Counted from the first letter of the stretch, positions 23,301-37,800 are shown. The stretch is DNA of 64,000 nucleotides from Ligustrum vulgare (GCA_963555705.1 CAUVWQ010000021.1:372001-436000); one strand, 5' to 3'. Notes: generated from the sequence alone by a model not told the origin. Made by a program: numbers and translations.

Positions 23301-24645
23301 TAAAAAGCTTTAAAGGGGAAACCATTTTTTATTATTATTTTACCATCAAGCCTTTTTTGGAGCATTTTACACTCGCATCTTTTTAATAATTTTCTGTTCA
23401 CATAAGTTTTAATTAATGCACATTTTTAAATATATTTGTTATTTTTATTGAAGAATTTCCAATAAAAATATTTTTCATACATATAAAGTATGAACTCTTT
23501 ACTTTCTCACACAAAAAATCATTTAAATAAAATTCAAAACCCTTGTATAATATATGATTTCTGTAACGTCCTTCAATTAGTGAGAGAAAAAGAAAAAAAT
23601 GCGAACCTCTTTAATTAATTTTTTTCCATGAATATTAATTTTTTTTAAAAATAAGAACTACTAAAAAACTTTAAAGGGAAATATTTTTGTTATTTTTATT
23701 TTACCATCAAGCCTTTTTTGGAGTATCTTAACCTCGCATCATTTCAATAATTTCCTATTCACCGTAGTTTTAATTAATGCACATTTTTTAATATTTTAAT
23801 TCTTTTTATTTTTGTATTGCAATTAAAAATATTTTTCATACATATAAAGTATGAACTCTTTCCTTTCTCACACAAAAAATCATTTAAATGAAATTCACAA
23901 CTCTTGTATAATACATGATTTCTGTAACGTCCTTCAATTAGTGAGAGTAAAAGAAAAAATGCGAACCTCTTTAATTAATTTTTTTCCCTGAATATTAATT
24001 TTTTTTAAAAATAAGAACTACTAAAAAGCTTTAAAGGGGAAACCATTTTTTATTATTATTTTACCATCAAGCCTTTTTTGGAGTATCTTACCCTCGCATC
24101 TTTTCAATAATTTCCTATTCACCGTAGTTTTAATTAATGCACTTTTTTTAATATTTTAATTCTTTTTATTTTTGTATTGCAATTAAAATTTTTTTCATAC
24201 ATATAAAGTATGAACTCTTTACTTTCTCACACAAAAATCATTTAAATAAAATCACAACTCTTGTATAATATATGATTTCTGTAACGTCCTTCAATTAGTG
24301 AGAGAAAAAGAAAAAATTCGAACCTCTTTAATTAATTTTTTTTCCATGAATATTAATTTTTTTTAAAAAAAAAAAAACTACCAAAAAACATTAAAGGAAA
24401 ACATTTTTGATATTTTTATTTTACCATCAAGCCTTTTTTGGAGTATCTTACCCTCGCATCTTTTCAATAATTTCCTATTCACCGTAGTTTTAATTAATGC
24501 ACTTTTTTTAAAATTTTAATTCTTTTAATTTTTATATTCCAATTCAAAATATTTTTCATACATATAAAGTATGAACTCTTTCCTTTCTCACACAAAAAAT
24601 CATTTAAATGAAATTCACAACTCTTGTATAATATATGATTTCTGT
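20310..24645 (+). repeat. Related units C-D-A, B-C-D-D-A, B-C-D-A (monomers 57-68)
   Basis: Starts are 20310, 20671 and 21028 (C-D-A, lacking its B because of the upstream fusion); 21391, 21758, 22119, 22479 and 22837 (B-C-D-D-A, 1809 bp); and 23200, 23565, 23926 and 24283 (B-C-D-A, 1446 bp). The B at 21391 still has G at the T/A boundary while that at 23200 does not. The units vary mainly in the number of D copies. Confidence 0.9.
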
Positions 24646-25370
24646 AACGTCCTTCAATTAGTGAGAGAAAAAGAAAAAATGCAAACTTATTTATTTAGTT
24701 TTTTTACATGAATATTAATTTTTTTTTAAAAAAAAAAAAAAACTACTAAAAAGCTTTAAAGGGGAAACCATTTTTTATTATTATTTTACCATCAAGCCTT
24801 TTTTGGAGCATTTTACACTCGCATCTTTTTAATAATTTTCTGTTCACATAAGTTTTAATTAATGCACATTTTTAAATATATTTGTTATTTTTATTGAAGA
24901 ATTTCCAATAAAAATATTTTTCATACATATAAAGTATGAACTCTTTACTTTCTCACACAAAAAATCATTTAAATAAAATTCAAAACCCTTGTATAATATA
25001 TGATTTCTGTAACGTCCTTCAATTAGTGAGAGAAAAAGAAAAAAATGCGAACCTCTTTAATTAATTTTTTTCCATGAATATTAATTTTTTTTAAAAATAA
25101 GAACTACTAAAAAGCTTTAAAGGGGAAACCATTTTTTATTATTATTTTACCATCAAGCCTTTTTTGGAGCATTTTACACTCGCATCTTTTTAATAATTTT
25201 CTGTTCACATAAGTTTTAATTAATGCACATTTTTAAATATATTTGTTATTTTTATTGAAGAATTTCCAATAAAAATATTTTTCATACATATAAAGTATGA
25301 ACTCTTTACTTTCTCACACAAAAAATCATTTAAATAAAATCACAACTCTTGTATAATATATGATTTCTGT
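24646..25370 (+). repeat. B followed by a C/B fusion monomer (monomers 69-70)
   Basis: Monomer 69 (24646) is B. Monomer 70 (25011) begins as C (extra A, CCATGAATATT, AATAAGAACTACTAAAAA) and then continues as B (GCTTTAAAGGGG, GCATTTTACACTCG, GAAGAATTTCC). The switch lies in the shared ACTACTAAAAA. The following monomer is E', so this fusion is the boundary between the A/B/C/D territory and the E-rich territory. Confidence 0.9.
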
Positions 25371-28300
25371 AACGTCCTTCAATTAGTGAGAGAAAAAGAA
25401 AAAATGCGAACCTCTTTATTTAATTTTTTTACTTGAATATTAATTATTTTTTTTTAAAAAAAAAGACTACCAAAAAATTTTAAAGGAAAACATTTTTTTT
25501 TATTATTATTTTACCATCAAGCCTTTTTTGGAGTATCTTAACCTCGCATCATTTCAATAATTTCCTATTCACCGTAGTTTTAATTAATGCACATTTTTTA
25601 ATATTTTAATTCTTTTTATTTTTGTATTGCAATTAAAAATATTTTTCATACATATAAAGTATAAACTCTTTCCTTTCTCACACAAAAAATCATTTAAATG
25701 AAATTCACAACTCTTGTATAATACATGATTTCTGTAACGTCCTTCAATTAGTGAGAGTAAAAGAAAAAATGCGAACCTCTTTAATTAATTTTTTTCCCTG
25801 AATATTAATTTTTTTAAAAAATAAGAACTACTAAAAAACTTTAAAGGGAAACATTTTTCTTATTTTTATTTTACCATCAAGCCTTTTTTGGAGTATCTTA
25901 ACCTCGCATCATTTCAATAATTTCCTATTCACCGTAGTTTTAATTAATGCACATTTTTTAATATTTTAATTCTTTTTATTTTTGTATTGCAATTAAAATT
26001 TTTTTCATACATATAAAGTATGAACTCTTTACTTTCTCACACAAAAATCATTTAAATAAAATCACAACTCTTGTATAATAAATGATTTCTGTAACGTCCT
26101 TCAATTAGTGAGAGAAAAAGAAAAAATTCGAACCTCTTTAATTAATTTTTTTTCCATGAATATTAATTTTTTTAAAAAAAAAAAAAACTACCAAAAAACA
26201 TTAAAGGAAAACATTTTTGATATTTTTATTTTACCATCAAGCCTTTTTTGGAGTATCTTACCCTCGCATCTTTTCAATAATTTCCTATTCACCGTAGTTT
26301 TAATTAATGCACTTTTTTTAAAATTTTAATTCTTTTAATTTTTATATTCCAATTCAAAATATTTTTCATACATATAAAGTATGAACTCTTTCCTTTCTCA
26401 CACAAAAAATCATTTAAATGAAATTCACAACTCTTGTATAATATATGATTTCTGTAACGTCCTTCAATTAGTGAGAGAAAAAGAAAAAATGCAAACTTAT
26501 TTATTTAGTTTTTTTACATGAATATTAATTTTTTTTTTAAAAAAAAAAAAAAACTACTAAAAAGCTTTAAAGGGGAAACCATTTTTTATTATTATTTTAC
26601 CATCAAGCCTTTTTTGGAGCATTTTACACTCGCATCTTTTTAATAATTTTCTGTTCACATAAGTTTTAATTAATGCACATTTTTAAATATATTTGTTATT
26701 TTTATTGAAGAATTTCCAATAAAAATATTTTTCATACATATAAAGTATGAACTCTTTACTTTCTCACACAAAAAATCATTTAAATAAAATCACAACTCTT
26801 GTATAATATATGATTTCTGTAACGTCCTTCAATTAGTGAGAGAAAAAGAAAAAATTCGAACCTCTTTATTTAATTTTTTTACTTGAATATTAATTATTTT
26901 TTTAAAAAAAAAAAAACTACCAAAAAACTTTAAAGGAAAACATTTTTTTTATTTTTATTTTACCATCAAGCCTTTTTTGGAGTATCTTAACCTCGCATCA
27001 TTTCAATAATTTCCTATTCACCGTAGTTTTAATTAATGCACATTTTTTAATATTTTAATTCTTTTAATTTTTATATTCCAATTCAAAATATTTTTCATAC
27101 ATATAAAGTATGAACTCTTTCCTTTCTCACACAAAAAATCATTTAAATGAAATTCACAACTCTTGTATAATATATGATTTCTGTAACGTCCTTCAATTAG
27201 TGAGAGAAAAAGAAAAAATGCAAACTTATTTATTTAGTTTTTTTACATGAATATTAATTTTTTTTTTTAAAAAAAAAAAAACTACTAAAAAGCTTTAAAG
27301 GGGAAACCATTTTTTATTATTATTTTACCATCAAGCCTTTTTTGGAGCATTTTACACTCGCATCTTTTTAATAATTTTCTGTTCACATAAGTTTTAATTA
27401 ATGCACATTTTTAAATATATTTGTTATTTTTATTGAAGAATTTCCAATAAAAATATTTTTCATACATATAAAGTATGAACTCTTTACTTTCTCACACAAA
27501 AAATCATTTAAATAAAATCACAACTCTTGTATAATATATGATTTCTGTAACGTCCTTCAATTAGTGAGAGAAAAAGAAAAAATTCGAACCTCTTTATTTA
27601 ATTTTTTTACTTGAATATTAATTATTTTTTTAAAAAAAAAAAAACTACCAAAAAACATTAAAGGAAAACATTTTTGATATTTTTATTTTACCATCAAGCC
27701 TTTTTTGGAGTATCTTACCCTCGCATCTTTTCAATAATTTCCTATTCACCGTAGTTTTAATTAATGCACATTTTTTAATATTTTAATTCTTTTAATTTTT
27801 ATATTCCAATTCAAAATATTTTTCATACATATAAAGTATGAACTCTTTCCTTTCTCACACAAAAAATCATTTAAATGAAATTCACAACTCTTGTATAATA
27901 TATGATTTCTGTAACGTCCTTCAATTAGTGAGAGAAAAAGAAAAAATGCAAACTTATTTATTTAGTTTTTTTACATGAATATTAATTTTTTTTTAAAAAA
28001 AAAAAAAAACTACTAAAAAGCTTTAAAGGGGAAACCATTTTTTATTATTATTTTACCATCAAGCCTTTTTTGGAGCATTTTACACTCGCATCTTTTTAAT
28101 AATTTTCTGTTCACATAAGTTTTAATTAATGCACATTTTTAAATATATTTGTTATTTTTATTGAAGAATTTCCAATAAAAATATTTTTCATACATATAAA
28201 GTATGAACTCTTTACTTTCTCACACAAAAAATCATTTAAATAAAATTCAAAACCCTTGTATAATATATGATTTCTGTAACGTCCTTCAATTAGTGAGAGA

Positions 28301-30451
28301 AAAAGAAAAAAATGCGAACCTCTTTAATTAATTTTTTTCCATGAATATTAATTTTTTTTAAAAATAAGAACTACTAAAAAACTTTAAAGGGAAATATTTT
28401 TGTTATTTTTATTTTACCATCAAGCCTTTTTTGGAGTATCTTAACCTCGCATCATTTCAATAATTTCCTATTCACCGTAGTTTTAATTAATGCACATTTT
28501 TTAATATTTTAATTCTTTTTATTTTTGTATTGCAATTAAAAATATTTTTCATACATATAAAGTATGAACTCTTTCCTTTCTCACACAAAAAATCATTTAA
28601 ATGAAATTCACAACTCTTGTATAATACATGATTTCTGTAACGTCCTTCAATTAGTGAGAGTAAAAGAAAAAATGCGAACCTCTTTAATTAATTTTTTTCC
28701 CTGAATATTAATTTTTTTTAAAAATAAGAACTACTAAAAAGCTTTAAAGGGGAAACCATTTTTTATTATTATTTTACCATCAAGCCTTTTTTGGAGTATC
28801 TTACCCTCGCATCTTTTCAATAATTTCCTATTCACCGTAGTTTTAATTAATGCACTTTTTTTAATATTTTAATTCTTTTTATTTTTGTATTGCAATTAAA
28901 ATTTTTTTCATACATATAAAGTATGAACTCTTTACTTTCTCACACAAAAATCATTTAAATAAAATCACAACTCTTGTATAATATATGATTTCTGTAACGT
29001 CCTTCAATTAGTGAGAGAAAAAGAAAAAATTCGAACCTCTTTAATTAATTTTTTTTCCATGAATATTAATTTTTTTTTTAAAAAAAAAAACTACCAAAAA
29101 ACATTAAAGGAAAACATTTTTGATATTTTTATTTTACCATCAAGCCTTTTTTGGAGTATCTTACCCTCGCATCTTTTCAATAATTTCCTATTCACCGTAG
29201 TTTTAATTAATGCACTTTTTTTAAAATTTTAATTCTTTTAATTTTTATATTCCAATTCAAAATATTTTTCATACATATAAAGTATGAACTCTTTCCTTTC
29301 TCACACAAAAAATCATTTAAATGAAATTCACAACTCTTGTATAATATATGATTTCTGTAACGTCCTTCAATTAGTGAGAGAAAAAGAAAAAATGCAAACT
29401 TATTTATTTAGTTTTTTTACATGAATATTAATTTTTTTTTTAAAAAAAAAAAAACTACTAAAAAGCTTTAAAGGGGAAACCATTTTTTATTATTATTTTA
29501 CCATCAAGCCTTTTTTGGAGCATTTTACACTCGCATCTTTTTAATAATTTTCTGTTCACATAAGTTTTAATTAATGCACATTTTTAAATATATTTGTTAT
29601 TTTTATTGAAGAATTTCCAATAAAAATATTTTTCATACATATAAAGTATGAACTCTTTACTTTCTCACACAAAAAATCATTTAAATAAAATCACAACTCT
29701 TGTATAATATATGATTTCTGTAACGTCCTTCAATTAGTGAGAGAAAAAGAAAAAATTCGAACCTCTTTATTTAATTTTTTTACTTGAATATTAATTATTT
29801 TTTTAAAAAAAAAAAAACTACCAAAAAACTTTAAAGGAAAACATTTTTTTTTATTTTTATTTTACCATCAAGCCTTTTTTGGAGTATCTTAACCTCGCAT
29901 CATTTCAATAATTTCCTATTCACCGTAGTTTTAATTAATGCACATTTTTTAATATTTTAATTATTTTAATTTTTGTATTGCAATTCAAAATATTTTTCCT
30001 ACATATAAAGTATGAACTCTTTACTTTCTCACACAAAAATTCATTTAAATAAAATTCACAACTCTTGTATAATATATGATTTCTGTAACGTCCTTCAATT
30101 AGTGAGAGAAAAAGAAAAAATGCAAACTTATTTATTTAGTTTTTTTACATGAATATTAATTTATTTTTTAAAAAAAAAAAAAAACTACTAAAAAGCTTTA
30201 AAGGGGAAACCATTTTTTATTATTATTTTACCATCAAGCCTTTTTTGGAGCATTTTACACTCGCATCTTTTTAATAATTTTCTGTTCACATAAGTTTTAA
30301 TTAATGCACATTTTTAAATATATTTGTTATTTTTATTGAAGAATTTCCAATAAAAATATTTTTCATACATATAAAGTATGAACTCTTTACTTTCTCACAC
30401 AAAAAATCATTTAAATAAAATCACAACTCTTGTATAATATATGATTTCTGT
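25371..30451 (+). repeat. 14-monomer relative of the 12-monomer repeat (monomers 71-84)
   Basis: The order is E'-D'-A-B, E-B, E/A-B, C-D-A-B, E-B, with starts at 25371, 25736, 26093, 26456, 26821, 27185, 27549, 27913, 28278, 28639, 28996, 29359, 29722 and 30087. The first four and last two monomers match the 12-monomer repeat, including the AAATGATTTC variant before the A at 26093 and ATTAATTTATTTTTT in the last B. The interior differs by an extra E-B pair and a C-D-A-B segment instead of the A-B-A-B of the standard unit. Confidence 0.88.
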
Positions 30452-30816
30452 AACGTCCTTCAATTAGTGAGAGAAAAAGAAAAAATGCGAACCTCTTTAT
30501 TTAATTTTTTTACTTGAATATTAATTATTTTTTTTTAAAAAAAAAGACTACCAAAAAATTTTAAAGGAAAACATTTTTTTTTATTATTATTTTACCATCA
30601 AGCCTTTTTTGGAGTATCTTAACCTCGCATCATTTCAATAATTTCCTATTCACCGTAGTTTTAATTAATGCACATTTTTTAATATTTTAATTCTTTTTAT
30701 TTTTGTATTGCAATTAAAAATATTTTTCATACATATAAAGTATAAACTCTTTCCTTTCTCACACAAAAAATCATTTAAATGAAATTCACAACTCTTGTAT
30801 AATACATGATTTCTGT
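30452..30816 (+). repeat. Type E' monomer, exemplar (monomer 85)
   Basis: E' is a type E monomer with GACTACCAAAAAATTTTAAAG instead of the usual ACTACC and ACTTT. In the 12-monomer repeat its tail reads AAAGTATAAACTC, where nearly all other copies read AAAGTATGAACTC. The private G-to-A change recurs at 25371, 30452, 34817 and 39179, always just upstream of D', so it marks position 1 of the higher-order repeat. Copies at 45350 and 54788 are E' without that SNP. Confidence 0.92.
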
Positions 30817-31173
30817 AACGTCCTTCAATTAGTGAGAGTAAAAGAAAAAATGCGAACCTCTTTAATTAATTTTTTTCCCTGAATATTAATTTTTTAAAAA
30901 AATAAGAACTACTAAAAAACTTTAAAGGGAAACATTTTTCTTATTTTTATTTTACCATCAAGCCTTTTTTGGAGTATCTTAACCTCGCATCATTTCAATA
31001 ATTTCCTATTCACCGTAGTTTTAATTAATGCACATTTTTTAATATTTTAATTCTTTTTATTTTTGTATTGCAATTAAATTTTTTTTCATACATATAAAGT
31101 ATGAACTCTTTACTTTCTCACACAAAAATCATTTAAATAAAATCACAACTCTTGTATAATAAATGATTTCTGT
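30817..31173 (+). repeat. Type D' monomer, exemplar (monomer 86)
   Basis: D' has the D left part (GAGAGTAAAAG, CCCTGAATATT) but a different middle, CTACTAAAAAACTTTAAAGG then GAAACATTTTTCTTATTTTTA, and CTTAACCTCGCATCATTTC. It is 357 bp. It is position 2 of the 12-monomer repeat (monomers 86, 98 and 110) and also occurs at 25736 and at the left edge (34). It always follows E' where both are present. Confidence 0.92.
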
Positions 31174-31902
31174 AACGTCCTTCAATTAGTGAGAGAAAAA
31201 GAAAAAATTCGAACCTCTTTAATTAATTTTTTTTCCATGAATATTAATTTTTTTAAAAAAAAAAAAAAACTACCAAAAAACATTAAAGGAAAACATTTTT
31301 GATATTTTTATTTTACCATCAAGCCTTTTTTGGAGTATCTTACCCTCGCATCTTTTCAATAATTTCCTATTCACCGTAGTTTTAATTAATGCACTTTTTT
31401 TAAAATTTTAATTCTTTTAATTTTTATATTCCAATTCAAAATATTTTTCATACATATAAAGTATGAACTCTTTCCTTTCTCACACAAAAAATCATTTAAA
31501 TGAAATTCACAACTCTTGTATAATATATGATTTCTGTAACGTCCTTCAATTAGTGAGAGAAAAAGAAAAAATGCAAACTTATTTATTTAGTTTTTTTACA
31601 TGAATATTAATTTTTTTTTTAAAAAAAAAAAAAAACTACTAAAAAGCTTTAAAGGGGAAACCATTTTTTATTATTATTTTACCATCAAGCCTTTTTTGGA
31701 GCATTTTACACTCGCATCTTTTTAATAATTTTCTGTTCACATAAGTTTTAATTAATGCACATTTTTAAATATATTTGTTATTTTTATTGAAGAATTTCCA
31801 ATAAAAATATTTTTCATACATATAAAGTATGAACTCTTTACTTTCTCACACAAAAAATCATTTAAATAAAATCACAACTCTTGTATAATATATGATTTCT
31901 GT

Positions 31903-32266
31903 AACGTCCTTCAATTAGTGAGAGAAAAAGAAAAAATGCGAACCTCTTTATTTAATTTTTTTACTTGAATATTAATTATTTTTTTAAAAAAAAAAAAACT
32001 ACCAAAAAACATTAAAGGAAAACATTTTTGATATTTTTATTTTACCATCAAGCCTTTTTTGGAGTATCTTACCCTCGCATCTTTTCAATAATTTCCTATT
32101 CACCGTAGTTTTAATTAATGCACTTTTTTTAAAATTTTAATTCTTTTAATTTTTATATTCCAATTCAAAATATTTTTCATACATATAAAGTATGAACTCT
32201 TTCCTTTCTCACACAAAAAATCATTTAAATGAAATTCACAACTCTTGTATAATATATGATTTCTGT
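31903..32266 (+). repeat. Fixed E/A fusion monomer (monomer 89)
   Basis: The left part is type E (CTTTATTTAA, ACTTGAATATT) and the middle and right parts are type A (CATTAAAGG, TTTTTGATATT, CTTACCCTCG, TATTCCAATTC). The switch lies at or near the A-run. The same fusion sits at position 5 of each 12-monomer repeat (31903, 36267, 40629) and at 49702, with a relative at 27549. The fusion therefore arose once and was amplified with the repeat. Confidence 0.88.
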
Positions 32267-34816
32267 AACGTCCTTCAATTAGTGAGAGAAAAAGAAAAAA
32301 TGCAAACTTATTTATTTAGTTTTTTTACATGAATATTAATTTTTTTTTTAAAAAAAAAAATAAACTACTAAAAAGCTTTAAAGGGGAAACCATTTTTTAT
32401 TATTATTTTACCATCAAGCCTTTTTTGGAGCATTTTACACTCGCATCTTTTTAATAATTTTCTGTTCACATAAGTTTTAATTAATGCACATTTTTAAATA
32501 TATTTGTTATTTTTATTGAAGAATTTCCAATAAAAATATTTTTCATACATATAAATTATGAACTCTTTACTTTCTCACACAAAAATCATTTAAATAAAAT
32601 CACAACTCTTGTATAATATATGATTTCTGTAACGTCCTTCAATTAGTGAGAGAAAAAGAAAAAATTCGAACCTCTTTAATTAATTTTTTTTCCATGAATA
32701 TTAATTTTTTTTAAAAAAAAAAAAAAAACTACCTAAAAACATTAAAGGAAAACATTTTTGATATTTTTATTTTACCATCAAGCCTTTTTTGGAGTATCTT
32801 ACCCTCGCATCTTTTCAATAATTTCCTATTCACCGTAGTTTTAATTAATGCACTTTTTTTAAAATTTTAATTCTTTTAATTTTTATATTCCAATTCAAAA
32901 TATTTTTCATACATATAAAGTATGAACTCTTTCCTTTCTCACACAAAAAATCATTTAAATGAAATTCACAACTCTTGTATAATATATGATTTCTGTAACG
33001 TCCTTCAATTAGTGAGAGAAAAAGAAAAAATGCAAACTTATTTATTTAGTTTTTTTACATGAATATTAATTTTTTTTAAAAAAAAAAAAAAAAACTACTA
33101 AAAAGCCTTAAAGGGGAAACCATTTTTTATTATTATTTTACCATCAAGCCTTTTTTGGAGCATTTTACACTCGCATCTTTTTAATAATTTTCTGTTCACA
33201 TAAGTTTTAATTAATGCACATTTTTAAATATATTTGTTATTTTTATTGAAGAATTTCCAATAAAAATATTTTTCATACATATAAATTATGAACTCTTTAC
33301 TTTCTCACACAAAAATCATTTAAATAAAATCACAACTCTTGTATAATATATGATTTCTGTAACGTCCTTCAATTAGTGAGAGAAAAAGAAAAAATTCGAA
33401 CCTCTTTAATTAATTTTTTTTCCATGAATATTAATTTTTTTTAAAAAAAAAAAAAACTACCTAAAAACATTAAAGGAAAACATTTTTGATATTTTTATTT
33501 TACCATCAAGCCTTTTTTGGAGTATCTTACCCTCGCATCTTTTCAATAATTTCCTATTCACCGTAGTTTTAATTAATGCACTTTTTTTAAAATTTTAATT
33601 CTTTTAATTTTTATATTCCAATTCAAAATATTTTTCATACATATAAAGTATGAACTCTTTCCTTTCTCGCACAAAAAATCATTTAAATGAAATTCACAAC
33701 TCTTGTATAATATATGATTTCTGTAACGTCCTTCAATTAGTGAGAGAAAAAGAAAAAATGCAAACTTATTTATTTAGTTTTTTTACATGAATATTAATTT
33801 TTTTTAAAAAAAAAAAAAAAACTACTAAAAAGCTTTAAAGGGGAAACCATTTTTTATTATTATTTTACCATCAAGCCTTTTTTGGAGCATTTTACACTCG
33901 CATCTTTTTAATAATTTTCTGTTCACATAAGTTTTAATTAATGCACATTTTTAAATATATTTGTTATTTTTATTGAAGAATTTCCAATAAAAATATTTTT
34001 CATACATATAAAGTATGAACTCTTTACTTTCTCACACAAAAAATCATTTAAATAAAATCACAACTCTTGTATAATATATGATTTCTGTAACGTCCTTCAA
34101 TTAGTGAGAGAAAAAGAAAAAATGCGAACCTCTTTATTTAATTTTTTTACTTGAATATTAATTATTTTTTAAAAAAAAAAAAAACTACCAAAAAACTTTA
34201 AAGGAAAACATTTTTTTTATTTTTATTTTACCATCAAGCCTTTTTTGGAGTATCTTAACCTCGCATCATTTCAATAATTTCCTATTCACCGTAGTTTTAA
34301 TTAATGCACATTTTTTAATATTTTAATTATTTTAATTTTTGTATTGCAATTCAAAATATTTTTCCTACATATAAAGTATGAACTCTTTACTTTCTCACAC
34401 AAAAATTCATTTAAATAAAATTCACAACTCTTGTATAATATATGATTTCTGTAACGTCCTTCAATTAGTGAGAGAAAAAGAAAAAATGCAAACTTATTTA
34501 TTTAGTTTTTTTACATGAATATTAATTTATTTTTTAAAAAAAAAAAAAACTACTAAAAAGCTTTAAAGGGGAAACCATTTTTTATTATTATTTTACCATC
34601 AAGCCTTTTTTGGAGCATTTTACACTCGCATCTTTTTAATAATTTTCTGTTCACATAAGTTTTAATTAATGCACATTTTTAAATATATTTGTTATTTTTA
34701 TTGAAGAATTTCCAATAAAAATATTTTTCATACATATAAAGTATGAACTCTTTACTTTCTCACACAAAAAATCATTTAAATAAAATCACAACTCTTGTAT
34801 AATATATGATTTCTGT

Positions 34817-37800
34817 AACGTCCTTCAATTAGTGAGAGAAAAAGAAAAAATGCGAACCTCTTTATTTAATTTTTTTACATGAATATTAATTATTTTTTTT
34901 AAAAAAAAAAGACTACCAAAAAATTTTAAAGGAAAACATTTTTTTTTATTATTATTTTACCATCAAGCCTTTTTTGGAGTATCTTAACCTCGCATCATTT
35001 CAATAATTTCCTATTCACCGTAGTTTTAATTAATGCACATTTTTTAATATTTTAATTCTTTTTATTTTTGTATTGCAATTAAAAATATTTTTCATACATA
35101 TAAAGTATAAACTCTTTCCTTTCTCACACAAAAAATCATTTAAATGAAATTCACAACTCTTGTATAATACATGATTTCTGTAACGTCCTTCAATTAGTGA
35201 GAGTAAAAGAAAAAATGCGAACCTCTTTAATTAATTTTTTTCCCTGAATATTAATTTTTTTAAAAAATAAGAACTACTAAAAAACTTTAAAGGGAAACAT
35301 TTTTCTTATTTTTATTTTACCATCAAGCCTTTTTTGGAGTATCTTAACCTCGCATCATTTCAATAATTTCCTATTCACCGTAGTTTTAATTAATGCACAT
35401 TTTTTAATATTTTAATTCTTTTTATTTTTGTATTGCAATTAAAATTTTTTTCATACATATAAAGTATGAACTCTTTACTTTCTCACACAAAAATCATTTA
35501 AATAAAATCACAACTCTTGTATAATAAATGATTTCTGTAACGTCCTTCAATTAGTGAGAGAAAAAGAAAAAATTCGAACCTCTTTAATTAATTTTTTTTC
35601 CATGAATATTAATTTTTTTAAAAAAAAAAAAAACTACCAAAAAACATTAAAGGAAAACATTTTTGATATTTTTATTTTACCATCAAGCCTTTTTTGGAGT
35701 ATCTTACCCTCGCATCTTTTCAATAATTTCCTATTCACCGTAGTTTTAATTAATGCACTTTTTTTAAAATTTTAATTCTTTTAATTTTTATATTCCAATT
35801 CAAAATATTTTTCATACATATAAAGTATGAACTCTTTCCTTTCTCACACAAAAAATCATTTAAATGAAATTCACAACTCTTGTATAATATATGATTTCTG
35901 TAACGTCCTTCAATTAGTGAGAGAAAAAGAAAAAATGCAAACTTATTTATTTAGTTTTTTTACATGAATATTAATTTTTTTTTTAAAAAAAAAAAAAAAC
36001 TACTAAAAAGCTTTAAAGGGGAAACCATTTTTTATTATTATTTTACCATCAAGCCTTTTTTGGAGCATTTTACACTCGCATCTTTTTAATAATTTTCTGT
36101 TCACATAAGTTTTAATTAATGCACATTTTTAAATATATTTGTTATTTTTATTGAAGAATTTCCAATAAAAATATTTTTCATACATATAAAGTATGAACTC
36201 TTTACTTTCTCACACAAAAAATCATTTAAATAAAATCACAACTCTTGTATAATATATGATTTCTGTAACGTCCTTCAATTAGTGAGAGAAAAAGAAAAAA
36301 TGCGAACCTCTTTATTTAATTTTTTTACTTGAATATTAATTATTTTTTTAAAAAAAAAAAAACTACCAAAAAACATTAAAGGAAAACATTTTTGATATTT
36401 TTATTTTACCATCAAGCCTTTTTTGGAGTATCTTACCCTCGCATCTTTTCAATAATTTCCTATTCACCGTAGTTTTAATTAATGCACTTTTTTTAAAATT
36501 TTAATTCTTTTAATTTTTATATTCTAATTCAAAATATTTTTCATACATATAAAGTATGAACTCTTTCCTTTCTCACACAAAAAATCATTTAAATGAAATT
36601 CACAACTCTTGTATAATATATGATTTCTGTAACGTCCTTCAATTAGTGAGAGAAAAAGAAAAAATGCAAACTTATTTATTTAGTTTTTTTACATGAATAT
36701 TAATTTTTTTTTTAAAAAAAAAAATAAACTACTAAAAAGCTTTAAAGGGGAAACCATTTTTTATTATTATTTTACCATCAAGCCTTTTTTGGAGCATTTT
36801 ACACTCGCATCTTTTTAATAATTTTCTGTTCACATAAGTTTTAATTAATGCACATTTTTAAATATATTTGTTATTTTTATTGAAGAATTTCCAATAAAAA
36901 TATTTTTCATACATATAAATTATGAACTCTTTACTTTCTCACACAAAAATCATTTAAATAAAATCACAACTCTTGTATAATATATGATTTCTGTAACGTC
37001 CTTCAATTAGTGAGAGAAAAAGAAAAAATTCGAACCTCTTTAATTAATTTTTTTTCCATGAATATTAATTTTTTTTAAAAAAAAAAAAAAACTACCTAAA
37101 AACATTAAAGGAAAACATTTTTGATATTTTTATTTTACCATCAAGCCTTTTTTGGAGTATCTTACCCTCGCATCTTTTCAATAATTTCCTATTCACCGTA
37201 GTTTTAATTAATGCACTTTTTTTAAAATTTTAATTCTTTTAATTTTTATATTCCAATTCAAAATATTTTTCATACATATAAAGTATGAACTCTTTCCTTT
37301 CTCACACAAAAAATCATTTAAATGAAATTCACAACTCTTGTATAATATATGATTTCTGTAACGTCCTTCAATTAGTGAGAGAAAAAGAAAAAATGCAAAC
37401 TTATTTATTTAGTTTTTTTACATGAATATTAATTTTTTTTAAAAAAAAAAAAAAAACTACTAAAAAGCTTTAAAGGGGAAACCATTTTTTATTATTATTT
37501 TACCATCAAGCCTTTTTTGGAGCATTTTACACTCGCATCTTTTTAATAATTTTCTGTTCACATAAGTTTTAATTAATGCACATTTTTAAATATATTTGTT
37601 ATTTTTATTGAAGAATTTCCAATAAAAATATTTTTCATACATATAAATTATGAACTCTTTACTTTCTCACACAAAAATCATTTAAATAAAATCACAACTC
37701 TTGTATAATATATGATTTCTGTAACGTCCTTCAATTAGTGAGAGAAAAAGAAAAAATTCGAACCTCTTTAATTAATTTTTTTTCCATGAATATTAATTTT

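Larger units (their letters stand above)
30452..34816 (+). repeat. 12-monomer higher-order repeat, copy 1 (4365 bp)
   Basis: The order is E'-D'-A-B, E/A-B, A-B, A-B, E-B. Starts are 30452, 30817, 31174, 31538, 31903, 32267, 32631, 32997, 33361, 33725, 34089 and 34453. Position markers are GTATAAACTC (tail of 1), AATAAATGATTTC (before 3), AAATAAACTAC (6), CTACCTAAAAAC (7 and 9) and ATTAATTTATTTTTT (12). Every second monomer from position 4 is B. Confidence 0.95.
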
